60,949 bases of DNA. It comes from Prolixibacteraceae bacterium (GTDB lineage Bacteria > Bacteroidota > Bacteroidia > Bacteroidales > Prolixibacteraceae). Shown here one piece after another: positions 26,506-34,548 of this stretch; the stretch's first letter is position 1, and each line of letters begins with the position of its first letter. The stretch is taken from NCBI GenBank assembly GCA_021740385.1, contig JAIOZY010000026.1, positions 1 to 60,949 on the forward strand, given 5' to 3'. Under the pieces are notes generated by a model, which searched no databases, was not told the DNA's origin, and saw only the letters and a program-made list of their open reading frames with translations. The translations under genes were made by a program, and so were the position numbers.

Positions 26506-26621
26506 TCATTCTAATATTGGTTTGTTGTTGTATTTTTAGCTTTAAAGATAGAATTTTGTTTATTATTCATCATGGAATATGCAGCATTCAATATCGTCTT
26601 AAAAATACAGAAAGAATTATA

Positions 26622-26861
26622 ATGAAGGTAATTTATACAATTTTCATATTTTTTCTGATCCCACTCATGCCGATGGCAAATGAACCCATTAAAGTAATGT
26701 TGATTACAAGTGAACGGAAACCTCCTTCAAAAAGTTTCTATAATTTATTTCAATCAATTGATTATATTCAAAACGGGAAGGACGACAGAGTTTTTTATCA
26801 TCCATCCTACAGAAAATTGATTTACCGGACAATTTTGTATCTAACTGGAAATCTGGATTAA
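26622..26861 (+). CDS. Small exported protein, possibly a ThuA-domain remnant
   Basis: From the ATG at 26622 the frame gives 79 residues: a hydrophobic leader (MKVIYTIFIFFLIPL) with possible cleavage after MAN, then EPIKVMLITSERKPP and SFYNLFQSIDYI, which resemble the first strand and helix of ThuA-like (trehalose-utilisation) glutamine-amidotransferase-fold proteins. The rest of that fold is missing, and the tail is basic and unlike the family. It may be a truncated gene or an unrelated small secreted protein. It precedes the GMP-synthase-like gene by 37 bases on the same strand. Confidence 0.35.
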   Translation: MKVIYTIFIFFLIPLMPMANEPIKVMLITSERKPPSKSFYNLFQSIDYIQNGKDDRVFYHPSYRKLIYRTILYLTGNLD

Positions 26862-26898
26862 ATTTTTTACCTTTCTGTCAAAATTTAAACCTAATATT

Positions 26899-27861
26899 AT
26901 GATTAAAGAAATTACCTTAAAGGAACTTAATCCTGCCGGTTTCATTTCGGGGCAGGTCGATAAAATTCAAAAAGCAGTTGGAGCCGGTGTTGCCATTAAT
27001 GCCCTTTCGGGCGGGGTCGATTCATCGGTTGTTACCATGCTTGGGCACAAAGCATTGGGCAGCAGGCTCAAAACAGTATTTGTTGATAATGGCCTGATGC
27101 GCGAAGGTGAACCCCGGGAGGTAGCGGGGTTTTTTAACGATTTGGGTGTTAAGGTTGACGTTATCGATGCCCGTGCTGAATTTCTTGAAGCACTTAAAGG
27201 GATTACCGATCCCGAAGAAAAACGCGAGGCCATTACCCAGACCTTTTACAGCAAGGTGTTTGGACGGATTGTTAAGGAGAGCGGTGCAAAATTTCTATTA
27301 CAGGGTACCATCCTTACCGATGTGGATGAAACCGTTGCAGGTGTAAAACGGCAACACAACGTTTTTGAACAACTGGGCATCGACCCGCAGGAAGCATTTG
27401 GCTACCAAATCATTGAGCCGCTGATCCAGCTCAGAAAGGACGGTGTGAGGTAAATAGGGCGTGCTTTAGGGCTTCCCGGCGAAATGTTCAACCGCATCCC
27501 GTTTCCGGGGCCTGCGCTGGCAGCCCGGATTATTGGTGAAATAACCGCCGAAAAACTCGAGACGGTGCGTAAAGCCACGGTTGTTGTCGAGCGTAATTTG
27601 AAAGATGTTAAGGCTTTTCAGTACATGGCCATTTTGCATAACGATCGTGTAACAGGCATGCGCAACGGGAAACGCGATTTCGGGCAGCAAATTGAAATAC
27701 GTTGCTGGGACAGTATCGACGCGAGAACCGCAACGCCTACCAGTTTGCCTTTTGAAACACTTGAAAAAATGGCAAAAGAAATGGTTGACGAAGTGCCGGG
27801 TGTGGTTAGCGTAACATACAACATAACCTGCAAACCGCCATCAACCATCGAGGCAATTTAG
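26899..27861 (+). pseudogene. GMP-synthase ATP-pyrophosphatase subunit homologue with in-frame stop
   Basis: Two open stretches in the same frame (26899-27453 and 27454-27861) together give about 320 residues that match GMP synthase subunit B (archaeal-type GuaA C-terminal part). Visible parts are the PP-loop LSGGVDSSVV, VDNGLMREGE, GTILTDVDE, the junction DGVR and GRALGLP, and the C-terminal dimerisation domain FPGPALAARIIGE through YNITCKPPSTIE. A TAA at 27451-27453 replaces a codon that is Gln, Glu or Lys in relatives (one base change). No glutamine-amidotransferase domain is attached. The 184-residue N-terminal piece lacks the C-terminal substrate domain and should be inactive. The rest of the window uses TAA as a normal stop. 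The gene overlaps the convergent pyruvate kinase by 4 bases. Confidence 0.85.
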
Positions 27862-29300
27862 TCATCCATGGGGCCAACCAAGCCAAAAAGGTCGTCTTCC
27901 TTTCGGGGAGACAGGCCGGTTTTTACATCAATGATTTCGAGGAAAGAGGCCATGCCTCTTATTCCATAACTACTGCCAACGTAAACTACTTTATCGGTTT
28001 CAGTTAAGCATCCGTCCTTAACAAGGCTTTTAAGGGAGGCGGCAATGGTTTTATCGCGGTTTTTACGGGGTTTGGTAAGCGAAGGAAAAATACCGTATGA
28101 TAGTGCCAGTTCGCGCATAACCCGTGGGCGGTAGCATTTTGCAAAAACAGGGAATTCACCCTTGAAAGCTGCAAGGTGACGGGCATTATTGCCCGAAAGC
28201 GTATCGGTAACTATGGCATTGGCACCCATTTCGCCGGCAGCTTCAAAAGCCATTGAAGCCAACAGTGTTGATGTTTGGGAATCTATTGGAGGAAGAATAT
28301 CGTTCCGGCGGTCTTTGTTTTGTTCTACCTCTTGGGCAACTTTATTCATTAGCTTTACCGCTTCAACCCCGTATTTTCCATACGCTGTTTCACCGCTTAA
28401 CATCATGGCATCGCAACGGTTGTATACGGCATTGGCAATATCGCTTACCTCGGCGCGGGTGGGGCGGGGGTGTTCAATCATGGTATGCAGCATTTGGGTG
28501 GCCATAATAACCGGCCGTTTCCGTTCGATGCATTTTTTGATCAACATTCGGGCAACCGAAGGTATGCGTTCCGAAGGTATTTCAATACCCAGGTCGCCAC
28601 GGGCAATCATTACACCGTAAGCATGGTCCAGTATTTCATCAATATTATCGACTCCCTGCTGGTTTTCAATTTTGGCAATAATGCGGATTGGACTGCCGTT
28701 TTCGTCCAATATTTTCTGTATATCGAGAATATCCTGTTTGTTCCGCACAAACGAATGGGCTATGAATTCAATGTGGTTTTCAATGGCAAAGTGTATAAAA
28801 TCGATATCCTTGTCGGTAAGCGAGGGCAATTTTATGCTAACACCGGGAATGTTCACGCTTTTCCTGTTTTTAATAATGCCGTTGTTGGTTACTTCGGTAT
28901 GCAAAAAAACATCGTCCTTCGATTTTACTTCAAGTTCAATTTCACCGTCGTCAATTAAAAGTTTTGTACCGACCTGTATATCGTTTAAAAAACCAGGGTA
29001 ATTTACATGCAGGCAATTGGTTTGAGAAAGGTCGCCGGTTACTTTTACTTTGTCGCCAAAAGTTACCTCAAGGTCTGAATCCACTTTGGTTGTACGAACT
29101 TCCGGTCCTTTTGTGTCAAGTAGCAATGCAATTTTATCGGATACTGAACGTACGTTGTTCATAATTTTAGTTGCTCCGGCACGGTCAATGTGGGCGGTGT
29201 TCATGCGTACAATATTTAACCCATTGTTGTAAAGTGCTTTAATGTATTCAGGGTCGCTCATCCAGTCGGAAATGGTGGCTACTATTTTTGTGTGTTTCAT
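27858..29300 (-). CDS. pyk: Pyruvate kinase
   Basis: This glycolytic enzyme makes pyruvate and ATP from phosphoenolpyruvate and ADP. The 480-residue product begins with KHTKIVATISDWMSDPEYI and the NIVRMNTAH strand, and carries the signature region IRIIAKIENQQGVDNIDEI with the catalytic lysine, then MIARGDLGIEIP and MATQMLHTMIEHPRPTRAEVSDIANAV. The C-terminal allosteric domain is present (GANAIVTDTLSGNNARHLA). The opening KIVATIS in place of the common KIVCTIGPA is a small deviation also seen in other Bacteroidota enzymes. The gene stands alone on the minus strand and its stop overlaps the GMP-synthase-like gene. Confidence 0.95.
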   Translation of the reverse strand: MKHTKIVATISDWMSDPEYIKALYNNGLNIVRMNTAHIDRAGATKIMNNVRSVSDKIALLLDTKGPEVRTTKVDSDLEVTFGDKVKVTGDLSQTNCLHVNYPGFLNDIQVGTKLLIDDGEIELEVKSKDDVFLHTEVTNNGIIKNRKSVNIPGVSIKLPSLTDKDIDFIHFAIENHIEFIAHSFVRNKQDILDIQKILDENGSPIRIIAKIENQQGVDNIDEILDHAYGVMIARGDLGIEIPSERIPSVARMLIKKCIERKRPVIMATQMLHTMIEHPRPTRAEVSDIANAVYNRCDAMMLSGETAYGKYGVEAVKLMNKVAQEVEQNKDRRNDILPPIDSQTSTLLASMAFEAAGEMGANAIVTDTLSGNNARHLAAFKGEFPVFAKCYRPRVMRELALSYGIFPSLTKPRKNRDKTIAASLKSLVKDGCLTETDKVVYVGSSYGIRGMASFLEIIDVKTGLSPRKEDDLFGLVGPMDD

Positions 29301-29326
29301 TAATTTTGTAATTTATAAAACGGCGG

Positions 29327-29334
29327 CAAAAATA
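29327..29334 (-). promoter_or_regulatory. -7 promoter element of pyk
   Basis: On the minus strand the sequence TATTTTTG fits TAnnTTTG exactly, 27 bases upstream of the pyruvate kinase start. Confidence 0.48.
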
Positions 29335-29433
29335 ATTTGATAATTTGCAGCCCGGTAGCATTAAATGTTAATTTTAGTTGATGTTTACAATTTAGCCATA
29401 ATCATTTGAAATTTGTTAACGAAACCTGAAAAA

Positions 29434-29835
29434 ATGGAAAAACTTACACTCACAACACCTGCATTATTGTTTTCGGCCGTGTCGTTAATATTGCTGGCCT
29501 ATACAAACCGGTTCCTTTCGTATGCACAGGTTATCCGTAATTTGTACGATAAATTCATGGCCAATCCCGATTCGGTATTGCGGGCACAGATTGAAAACCT
29601 GCGTAAAAGGCTGCACTTAATCAGGGCGATGCAAATACTTGGTGTGTTGAGCCTCTTTTTTTGTGTTGCGGCCATGTTTCTGATCTATATCGATTATATG
29701 GGGGTAGCCTGGTGGGTGTTCGGTATGGGCTTGCTGTTGTTGATTGCTTCGTTGGGCATTTCGGCATGGGAAATACAAATTTCGGTTAAAGCACTCGATT
29801 TGCACCTTAAAAATATGGAAAGCAAAAAAGACTGA
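29434..29835 (+). CDS. DUF2721-family membrane protein
   Basis: The 133-residue product from the ATG at 29434 (a TTG seven codons upstream is open but less likely) starts MEKLTLTTPALLFSAVSLILLAYTNRF, in which a hydrophobic segment is followed by the RF motif of DUF2721. Two further membrane helices follow (LGVLSLFFCVAAMFLIYI and WWVFGMGLLLLIASLGISAW) with a charged cytosolic C-terminus. The family is widespread and of unknown function. Its stop codon lies in the first arm of a terminator hairpin. Confidence 0.85.
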   Translation: MEKLTLTTPALLFSAVSLILLAYTNRFLSYAQVIRNLYDKFMANPDSVLRAQIENLRKRLHLIRAMQILGVLSLFFCVAAMFLIYIDYMGVAWWVFGMGLLLLIASLGISAWEIQISVKALDLHLKNMESKKD

Positions 29836-29872
29836 AAACAGAAAGCGTGGTATACCGGTTTTCTGTTTTCAG
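29832..29872. terminator. Two-way terminator between DUF2721 and DJ-1 genes
   Basis: Arms CTGAAAACAGAAA (29832-29844) and TTTCTGTTTTCAG (29860-29872) are a perfect 13-bp stem around a 15-base loop. The DUF2721 stop codon TGA is inside the left arm and the convergent DJ-1 gene ends 7 bases to the right. Confidence 0.75.
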
Positions 29873-29878
29873 GTAGTT

Positions 29879-30433
29879 TCAGGAAAGCTGCATTTTTGCT
29901 GCCAGTTCGCTGGCTTTTTCTTCTCCCGAGAAAACCGTAACTACTTTTAGCGCAAGCTCAAAAGCGGCTCCCGGCCCTTTGCCGGTTACAATTTTTCCAT
30001 CTTGTTCAACTGGGTTGCCGGTTACTTTTGCGCCAAAAAGTTCTTTTTCAAATCCCGGGTAGCAGGTAGCTTTTTTCCCTTCAAGGAGCCCGCTGTGGCC
30101 TAAAACAAGTGGCGCAGCGCAAATGGCCGAAAGGTATTTGCCCTGCATGTAAAACTGATTGATCTTTTCTTTCAATCCCTTGTGGGCATTCAGGTTTGCA
30201 GCGCCGGGCATGCCACCGGGCAGGAATATCATATCGGCATCGTCGTACACGGCTTCACAGAAAAGCCAGTCGGCTATGATCGATATATTGTGCGCACCGT
30301 TCACGGCAAGCCCTTCTTCAAGCGATACCGTGTGAACCGCGTATCCTGCACGCCGCCATACATCAATCGGGATAATGGCTTCCATTTCTTCAAAACCGTT
30401 TGCGAGGTGTACCAATATTTTTTTCATAACCAT
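29879..30433 (-). CDS. DJ-1/PfpI-family protein
   Basis: The 184-residue protein has the flavodoxin-like DJ-1 fold: KKILVHLANGFEEMEAIIP with the conserved glutamate, the PGGMPGA loop and the nucleophile elbow YLSAICAAPLVLG with the reactive cysteine. It resembles YajL/DJ-1 rather than the hexameric PfpI protease by length. Known relatives act as glyoxalases or protein or nucleotide repair enzymes under carbonyl and oxidative stress; which one applies here cannot be decided. The start could also be the second ATG (30427). Confidence 0.9.
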   Translation of the reverse strand: MVMKKILVHLANGFEEMEAIIPIDVWRRAGYAVHTVSLEEGLAVNGAHNISIIADWLFCEAVYDDADMIFLPGGMPGAANLNAHKGLKEKINQFYMQGKYLSAICAAPLVLGHSGLLEGKKATCYPGFEKELFGAKVTGNPVEQDGKIVTGKGPGAAFELALKVVTVFSGEEKASELAAKMQLS

Positions 30434-30465
30434 TCGTTTTAAAATGTTCTTTAATTTTTCATCCT

Positions 30466-31629
30466 TTATTCCCCTTCCCGGTCAACCTGAGGGTTGGGGG
30501 AGGCCTTAAGTAGTGTTAAACAAACCGGCAACGAAACAGATATGCTGTTCCCTGTGTTTGTTAACAGTCCTGTTTCATTGTCTATACTAAATACAACAAC
30601 GTTGTTGGTGTTCCTGTTTGCTGCCAGCAAAAATTTTCCTTCCGGATCGATGCAAAAATTCCGGGTAAAATCGCAACCGGAGGTTTGCCAGCCAACACGG
30701 TCAATAATCCCAGGTTCATTATCGACCCTGAATATTGCAATGCTGTTGTGTCCCCTGTTCGAGGCATAAAGGTATTGCCCGCTGGGGGTAAAGTGGATGT
30801 CGGCGCATTTGTTGAATCCATCAAACGAATCGGGAAGGGTAGATGCCTCATTTTTAAACACCGAAAAACATCCGCTTTCGTCAGGAAGGTATGTTTCAAC
30901 GGTACCGTTCAGTTCGCACACAACGGCCATAAATTTACCTGAAGGGTGAAATGCCAGGTGGCGTGGCCCTGCGCCCGGTCGGGTTGTAATTTCTTTGTAA
31001 ACTTCCAGTTTGTCACCGTTTATTGTGTATACGTAAATTTTGTCTGCGCCCAGGTCGCATGAATACATGTATTTACCGGCGGGGTCAAAAATGGCACAAT
31101 GGGCATGGGGACCTTCCTGTCGCGAAGCATTGGGGCCGCTTCCCTCGTGCTGATGCGAAAAGGGTTCGCCGTTTGTAGAGCCATCGCTTGAAACCGGGAT
31201 AAGTGCAACATTTCCGCTTCCGTAATTTGCAGCAACCACGTGTCCGGTACCATCATGGCAATCGACATAGCATGGGCCGTTGCCCAGTGAATTGTACGTG
31301 GTTTTTGGTTTGATTTGCCCGTTTTCATGATTGATGGCATATCCGCGTACTAAACCTTTCCCGGCAGATTCACTGACCGACCACAGCATTGCTCCATCAT
31401 CCGATATGCACTGAAAAGAGGGATTGCTGAGTTCGGCTATAAGTTCGGGTTCGGCGATCGTACCTGAGATGGGATTGAATTTTGACAGGTAAATCCCTTT
31501 GCTCTCATTAAAGGTATAGGTTCCAATAAATAGGTAGTAATCCGACGAGTCGGGGTTAACATTTTGGTCTTTTGATCTTACTACTCCCGTTAAAAAGAGC
31601 ATTACCAACACGGTTAGCAAAATTTTCAT
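30466..31629 (-). CDS. Secreted beta-propeller lactonase (6-phosphogluconolactonase-like)
   Basis: The 387-residue product has a signal peptide (LLTVLVMLFLTGVVRS) and seven-bladed propeller repeats of the lactonase family PF10282. Typical stretches are YYLFIGTYTFNESKGIY, GNGPCYVDCHDG, HAHCAIFDPAGKYMYSCDLG and GAGPRHLAFHPSGKF, with the conserved HAHC, RH and similar residues around the metal-binding funnel. Cytosolic members hydrolyse 6-phosphogluconolactone; an exported member more likely acts on other sugar lactones. A TAnnTTTG element lies 32 bases upstream. It is monocistronic between the DJ-1 gene and the ATPase pair. Confidence 0.85.
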   Translation of the reverse strand: MKILLTVLVMLFLTGVVRSKDQNVNPDSSDYYLFIGTYTFNESKGIYLSKFNPISGTIAEPELIAELSNPSFQCISDDGAMLWSVSESAGKGLVRGYAINHENGQIKPKTTYNSLGNGPCYVDCHDGTGHVVAANYGSGNVALIPVSSDGSTNGEPFSHQHEGSGPNASRQEGPHAHCAIFDPAGKYMYSCDLGADKIYVYTINGDKLEVYKEITTRPGAGPRHLAFHPSGKFMAVVCELNGTVETYLPDESGCFSVFKNEASTLPDSFDGFNKCADIHFTPSGQYLYASNRGHNSIAIFRVDNEPGIIDRVGWQTSGCDFTRNFCIDPEGKFLLAANRNTNNVVVFSIDNETGLLTNTGNSISVSLPVCLTLLKASPNPQVDREGE

Positions 31630-31660
31630 GGTAATAGTGTAATGTTATTTATTTGTGTGG

Positions 31661-31668
31661 CAAAAATA
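31661..31668 (-). promoter_or_regulatory. -7 promoter element of the lactonase gene
   Basis: The minus-strand sequence TATTTTTG matches TAnnTTTG exactly, 32 bases upstream of the lactonase start. Confidence 0.48.
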
Positions 31669-31690
31669 CTGAAAAAGCGGGTAAAATGAA

Positions 31691-32572
31691 TTAGTTGGTA
31701 TTTGCAAGTAAATTAACCATTTGTTCCCAAACCGTTTTAACTAAAATTGACGGACGTGATTCATCATCAAATTCTACAATGGTCTTCTCGTTAATCATGG
31801 CTTCAACAAACTTCTTATCGAAAGGGATTTTTGCCAGTAACTGAATGTTATGTTCTTCAAGGAATGTTTCAGTATCTTTTGTAATATCATCATTCAGGTC
31901 GCATTTGTTAATGATTGCTGCCATGGGGATGTTAAAGTTACCAACCAGTTCGGCTACCCTTTTGGCATCGTGCAGTCCCGATTTTGATGGTTCGATTACA
32001 AGAAGTACAAAATCGCTGCCCGTGATGGACGATATGGCCGAGCATCCTATACCCGGGGGGCCGTCGTTAATGATGTAGTCGAGGCTGTTAGCGCGTGCAA
32101 TATTTTTTGCTTCGGAGCGGACAAGTGAAACCAGTTTGCCCGAGTTTTCCTCGCCCGGTGCCATACGGGCATGTACCATTGTTCCGAAGCGTGTGTTTGA
32201 TATATACCATGAATTTTTGTCGCTGCGTTCTGATTTGATTGCACCGGCCGGGCATAATCGCTCACAAAGGCGGCAACCCTCGCATTTAAACGGGTTAATG
32301 GTAAACACACCCTCGTTGCGATGAATAGCTCCGTAACGGCAATGGTCGATGCAAATGCCACAGCGGGTACAGGCATCCTGGTTAATACGTGCAACCCATG
32401 CTCCGGCAAAAACATGTTCTTCCAGTATTTCAGGTTTCAGTATAAGGTGCAGGTCGGCCGCGTCAACATCGTTGTCGCACAACACGGCATTTTTGGCAAG
32501 TGAAGCCAGGGCTGCCGTTATGCTGGTTTTGCCCGTTCCCCCTTTACCGCTCAGTATGGTGATTTCTTTCAT
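31691..32572 (-). CDS. MinD-superfamily ATPase with inserted 2x[4Fe-4S] ferredoxin domain (second of pair)
   Basis: Counting from the ATG at 32572 (MKEITILSGKGGTGKTS), 293 residues. The deviant Walker A KGGTGKTS is at the N-terminus. Two [4Fe-4S] motifs follow at about residues 62-105 (CTRCGICIDHC and CEGCRLCERLC), then IINDGPPGIGC (switch II) and the C-terminal ATPase part. The start overlaps the end of its sister gene by 29 bases, indicating coupled translation. Such pairs are the conserved core of anaerobe loci that handle NifX/ORP-like metal-cluster proteins. A role in ATP-driven loading or transfer of a metal-sulfur cofactor is inference. This is not the cell-division MinD. Confidence 0.92.
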   Translation of the reverse strand: MKEITILSGKGGTGKTSITAALASLAKNAVLCDNDVDAADLHLILKPEILEEHVFAGAWVARINQDACTRCGICIDHCRYGAIHRNEGVFTINPFKCEGCRLCERLCPAGAIKSERSDKNSWYISNTRFGTMVHARMAPGEENSGKLVSLVRSEAKNIARANSLDYIINDGPPGIGCSAISSITGSDFVLLVIEPSKSGLHDAKRVAELVGNFNIPMAAIINKCDLNDDITKDTETFLEEHNIQLLAKIPFDKKFVEAMINEKTIVEFDDESRPSILVKTVWEQMVNLLANTN

Positions 32573-33443
32573 CGTGTTCCATTTTTTGCATAAGTCTTTC
32601 TGAAATTCCCCTGAAAACCGTATCAACTACCAACGGGATATCTTCAAGTAAATTTCCCGTTGAATAGCGCGAAGCATATTCTTTCGAAAAGGGTATTTCG
32701 CCAAGTAACTCGAAATTGTTGGCCGATATGTAATCGTATACTTCGTTGTTGCCCAGGCCTGCTTTGTTAATTACAATGCCAAAGGGAAGTTTCATTTCGG
32801 TAACCAAACCGATCATCAATTTCAGGTCGTGAAAACCAAAGGGCGTTGGTTCGGTAACCAGCACAACATAGTTGACATCTGAAACGGTTTCAACTACGGG
32901 GCAGCTTGTTCCCGGCGGGGAATCGAACAACAATACCTTGTGATTGCCCGGTATGCTTTCTTTTGTTTTCTCAATCATCATGGTTTGCATGGGCGACCCG
33001 ATGTTTAGCCGGCCAACCGTTAAACCGCCGCCAAAACCGGTTTCGTATTCTGCAATTTTACCAATGGGCTCGGGGTGTTCGGTAATGGCATCGAAATTAC
33101 ATGCTGCACTGCATGCCCCGCACGAATGGCAAAGGGTGGCGTTAACCTCGGCAAATTTCGCTTTTTTGATAATCGAAAGGGCGTTGAATTCGCACCAATC
33201 GGCGCACTTGCCGCAATACGTGCACTTTTCCGGGTCAATTTCCGGGATGAGTTGCGTGGCGGTACTTTCGGAAACTTTTACAGCGTTGTTTAAAAAAAGC
33301 AGGCTGTTGGGTTCTTCCACATCGCAATCGGTTAAATATATGTTGTTGCTGAGCTTTTCAGAAAGGTATTTGTACAGGTTTACCGAAACCGTTGTTTTTC
33401 CGGTTCCGCCTTTTCCGCTCGCTATGGCAATTTTGTATGGCAT
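32544..33443 (-). CDS. MinD-superfamily ATPase with inserted 2x[4Fe-4S] ferredoxin domain (first of pair)
   Basis: From the ATG at 33443 (MPYKIAIASGKGGTGKTT) the product is 299 residues; longer upstream frames start inside a palindromic repeat and are rejected. Walker A KGGTGKTT is followed by two cysteine clusters, CTYCGKCADWC and CHSCGACSAAC, at about residues 76-125, then LFDSPPGTSC (switch II) and a receiver-like C-terminal part. It is a paralogue of the next gene and probably forms a heterodimer with it. It is separated from the upstream DUF89 gene by 260 bases containing a REP palindrome and a hexamer microsatellite, so it may have its own promoter. Confidence 0.92.
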   Translation of the reverse strand: MPYKIAIASGKGGTGKTTVSVNLYKYLSEKLSNNIYLTDCDVEEPNSLLFLNNAVKVSESTATQLIPEIDPEKCTYCGKCADWCEFNALSIIKKAKFAEVNATLCHSCGACSAACNFDAITEHPEPIGKIAEYETGFGGGLTVGRLNIGSPMQTMMIEKTKESIPGNHKVLLFDSPPGTSCPVVETVSDVNYVVLVTEPTPFGFHDLKLMIGLVTEMKLPFGIVINKAGLGNNEVYDYISANNFELLGEIPFSKEYASRYSTGNLLEDIPLVVDTVFRGISERLMQKMEHDERNHHTER

Positions 33444-33466
33444 AAATAAAAAATTCCAAATTCCAA

Positions 33467-33484
33467 TCCCGATGTACATCGGGA
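33467..33484. repeat. REP-like palindrome, second copy
   Basis: TCCCGATGTACATCGGGA is an 18-base perfect palindrome, nearly the same as TCCCGATGTATATCGGGA at 14687-14704. It lies 24 bases upstream of the first ATPase gene. Confidence 0.75.
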
Positions 33485-33590
33485 CCAAATCCCCCTGCTT
33501 CGCTTAAACTTCGGAGGATAAAACAAATTCCACCCTGAAGTTTCGGGGCCAAATTCATCAGTTGTTGGTTTTATTGTTAATGGCTTATAT

Positions 33591-33686
33591 CTCAACCTCA
33601 ACCTCAGCCTCAACCTCAACCTCAACCTCAGCCTCAACCTCAGCCTCAACCTCAGCCTCAACCTCAACCTCAGCCTCAACCTCAAC
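33591..33686. repeat. Hexanucleotide microsatellite, 16 units of CTCAAC/CTCAGC
   Basis: Sixteen uninterrupted 6-base units: eleven CTCAAC and five CTCAGC (units 3, 7, 9, 11 and 14). The array lies in the gap between the DUF89 stop (33704) and the first ATPase start (33443), on the minus-strand transcript as GTTGAG/GCTGAG. It lies outside all credible genes; the arginine-leucine reading frame across it is an artefact of the repeat. Length changes by slippage could alter expression of the ATPases (inference). Confidence 0.97.
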
Positions 33687-33703
33687 CTTCCGTCTACAAA
33701 CTA

Positions 33704-34546
33704 CTAACCAAAGACTTTTTTAATAATCATCGCTCCCTTTTCGGTTCCAATAAGTTCGGCAATTGGATTGCATTTGGCCATGAGCAAAAAATAGATGTTC
33801 TTTTTCTCGTCCATCAGTCCTTCAAAATTTCCCTGGCCCTTCGAAATGACCAGGTCGGCTGAATCCCATGCCTGTTTGAATTCATCGGAACAATAAGGCA
33901 CAAGGGTCGACGGTGCATCATAGCCGTTGGTAATAACCTTGCACAGTTTGTCGATCCCGACCTGTTCTGCATCTGCAAGGGTAATGTCGTTTAACACGGG
34001 ACGGCCACGAACAACAAAAGTAATACCGGGGTGTTTCAGGGTTTCAATTAACAATTTATCGAAAACAATTTCACCGGCATTGTCGCCAAGGTAAAGCACG
34101 TTTTTGGCCTTTTTAATGTCGTTTTCAAGGTTTTCGCTTTCGTCGATATGAAAAGGGTGGTGCAGCTTTTCTTCAATGAACGACTCAAGTTCCTCGGGTA
34201 CCGAATGCGCACCATAATCGATGATGTTGCCGATAACGGCCAGTTTGGCAGCTGTTTGTACCGGCGACGGGCTTTTGCTAATCAAATCTTTCCACCATTC
34301 GTAGGTTTTTAGTAACAGTGCATTGGTGGCTTGTTTTTCCTGTATGTATAAATCGTCCATTTTGAGGTGCCTGCGCGCGATGCGTTGAATATGCGTGGCC
34401 AGCAACGGGTTGGTCATTTCGCGGTTTTGCACCAAAAACGATTTTACTTCATCCCATATACCATCGGCTATTTGCCGGGGAACTGCAAATTTTTCAATTA
34501 GTTTCTCAACGGTTTTTAAATGACATTTATAACATTCTTCCCTCAT
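33704..34546 (-). CDS. DUF89-family protein (ARMT1-like metal-dependent phosphatase)
   Basis: From the ATG at 34546 the product is 280 residues and starts MREECYKCHLKTVEKLIEKF, with the cysteine-bearing N-terminal helix typical of prokaryotic DUF89. The catalytic core shows VLYLGDNAGEIVFDKLLIE (the DNAGE motif with metal-binding Asp-Asn), VVRGRPVLNDIT and DLVISKGQGNFEGL. Family members are metal-dependent phosphatases that act on damaged phosphometabolites. The gene begins 2 bases after the NifX-like gene and is part of the metal-cluster operon. An upstream TTG start (34561) would overlap that gene and is less likely. The true substrate here is unknown. Confidence 0.88.
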   Translation of the reverse strand: MREECYKCHLKTVEKLIEKFAVPRQIADGIWDEVKSFLVQNREMTNPLLATHIQRIARRHLKMDDLYIQEKQATNALLLKTYEWWKDLISKSPSPVQTAAKLAVIGNIIDYGAHSVPEELESFIEEKLHHPFHIDESENLENDIKKAKNVLYLGDNAGEIVFDKLLIETLKHPGITFVVRGRPVLNDITLADAEQVGIDKLCKVITNGYDAPSTLVPYCSDEFKQAWDSADLVISKGQGNFEGLMDEKKNIYFLLMAKCNPIAELIGTEKGAMIIKKVFG

Positions 34547-34548
34547 AA

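Noticed and set aside
26899-27861. Use of a changed genetic code at the internal TAA of the GMP-synthase homologue
   Set aside because: Many genes in the window, such as glpQ, hsdR and hsdM, end with TAA as a normal stop, so a reassigned codon is not supported.
31691-33443. Cell-division MinD pair
   Set aside because: Both proteins contain two inserted ferredoxin motifs and lack minC and minE neighbours, so the cofactor-handling class fits better.
33422-33685. An 87-residue frame starting with a long arginine-leucine run
   Set aside because: The frame is created by the 6-base tandem repeat, which is open in several frames by chance. It has no homologue-like features after the repeat.
33591-33686. 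CRISPR array
   Set aside because: The units are 6 bases long without spacers and no cas genes are present.
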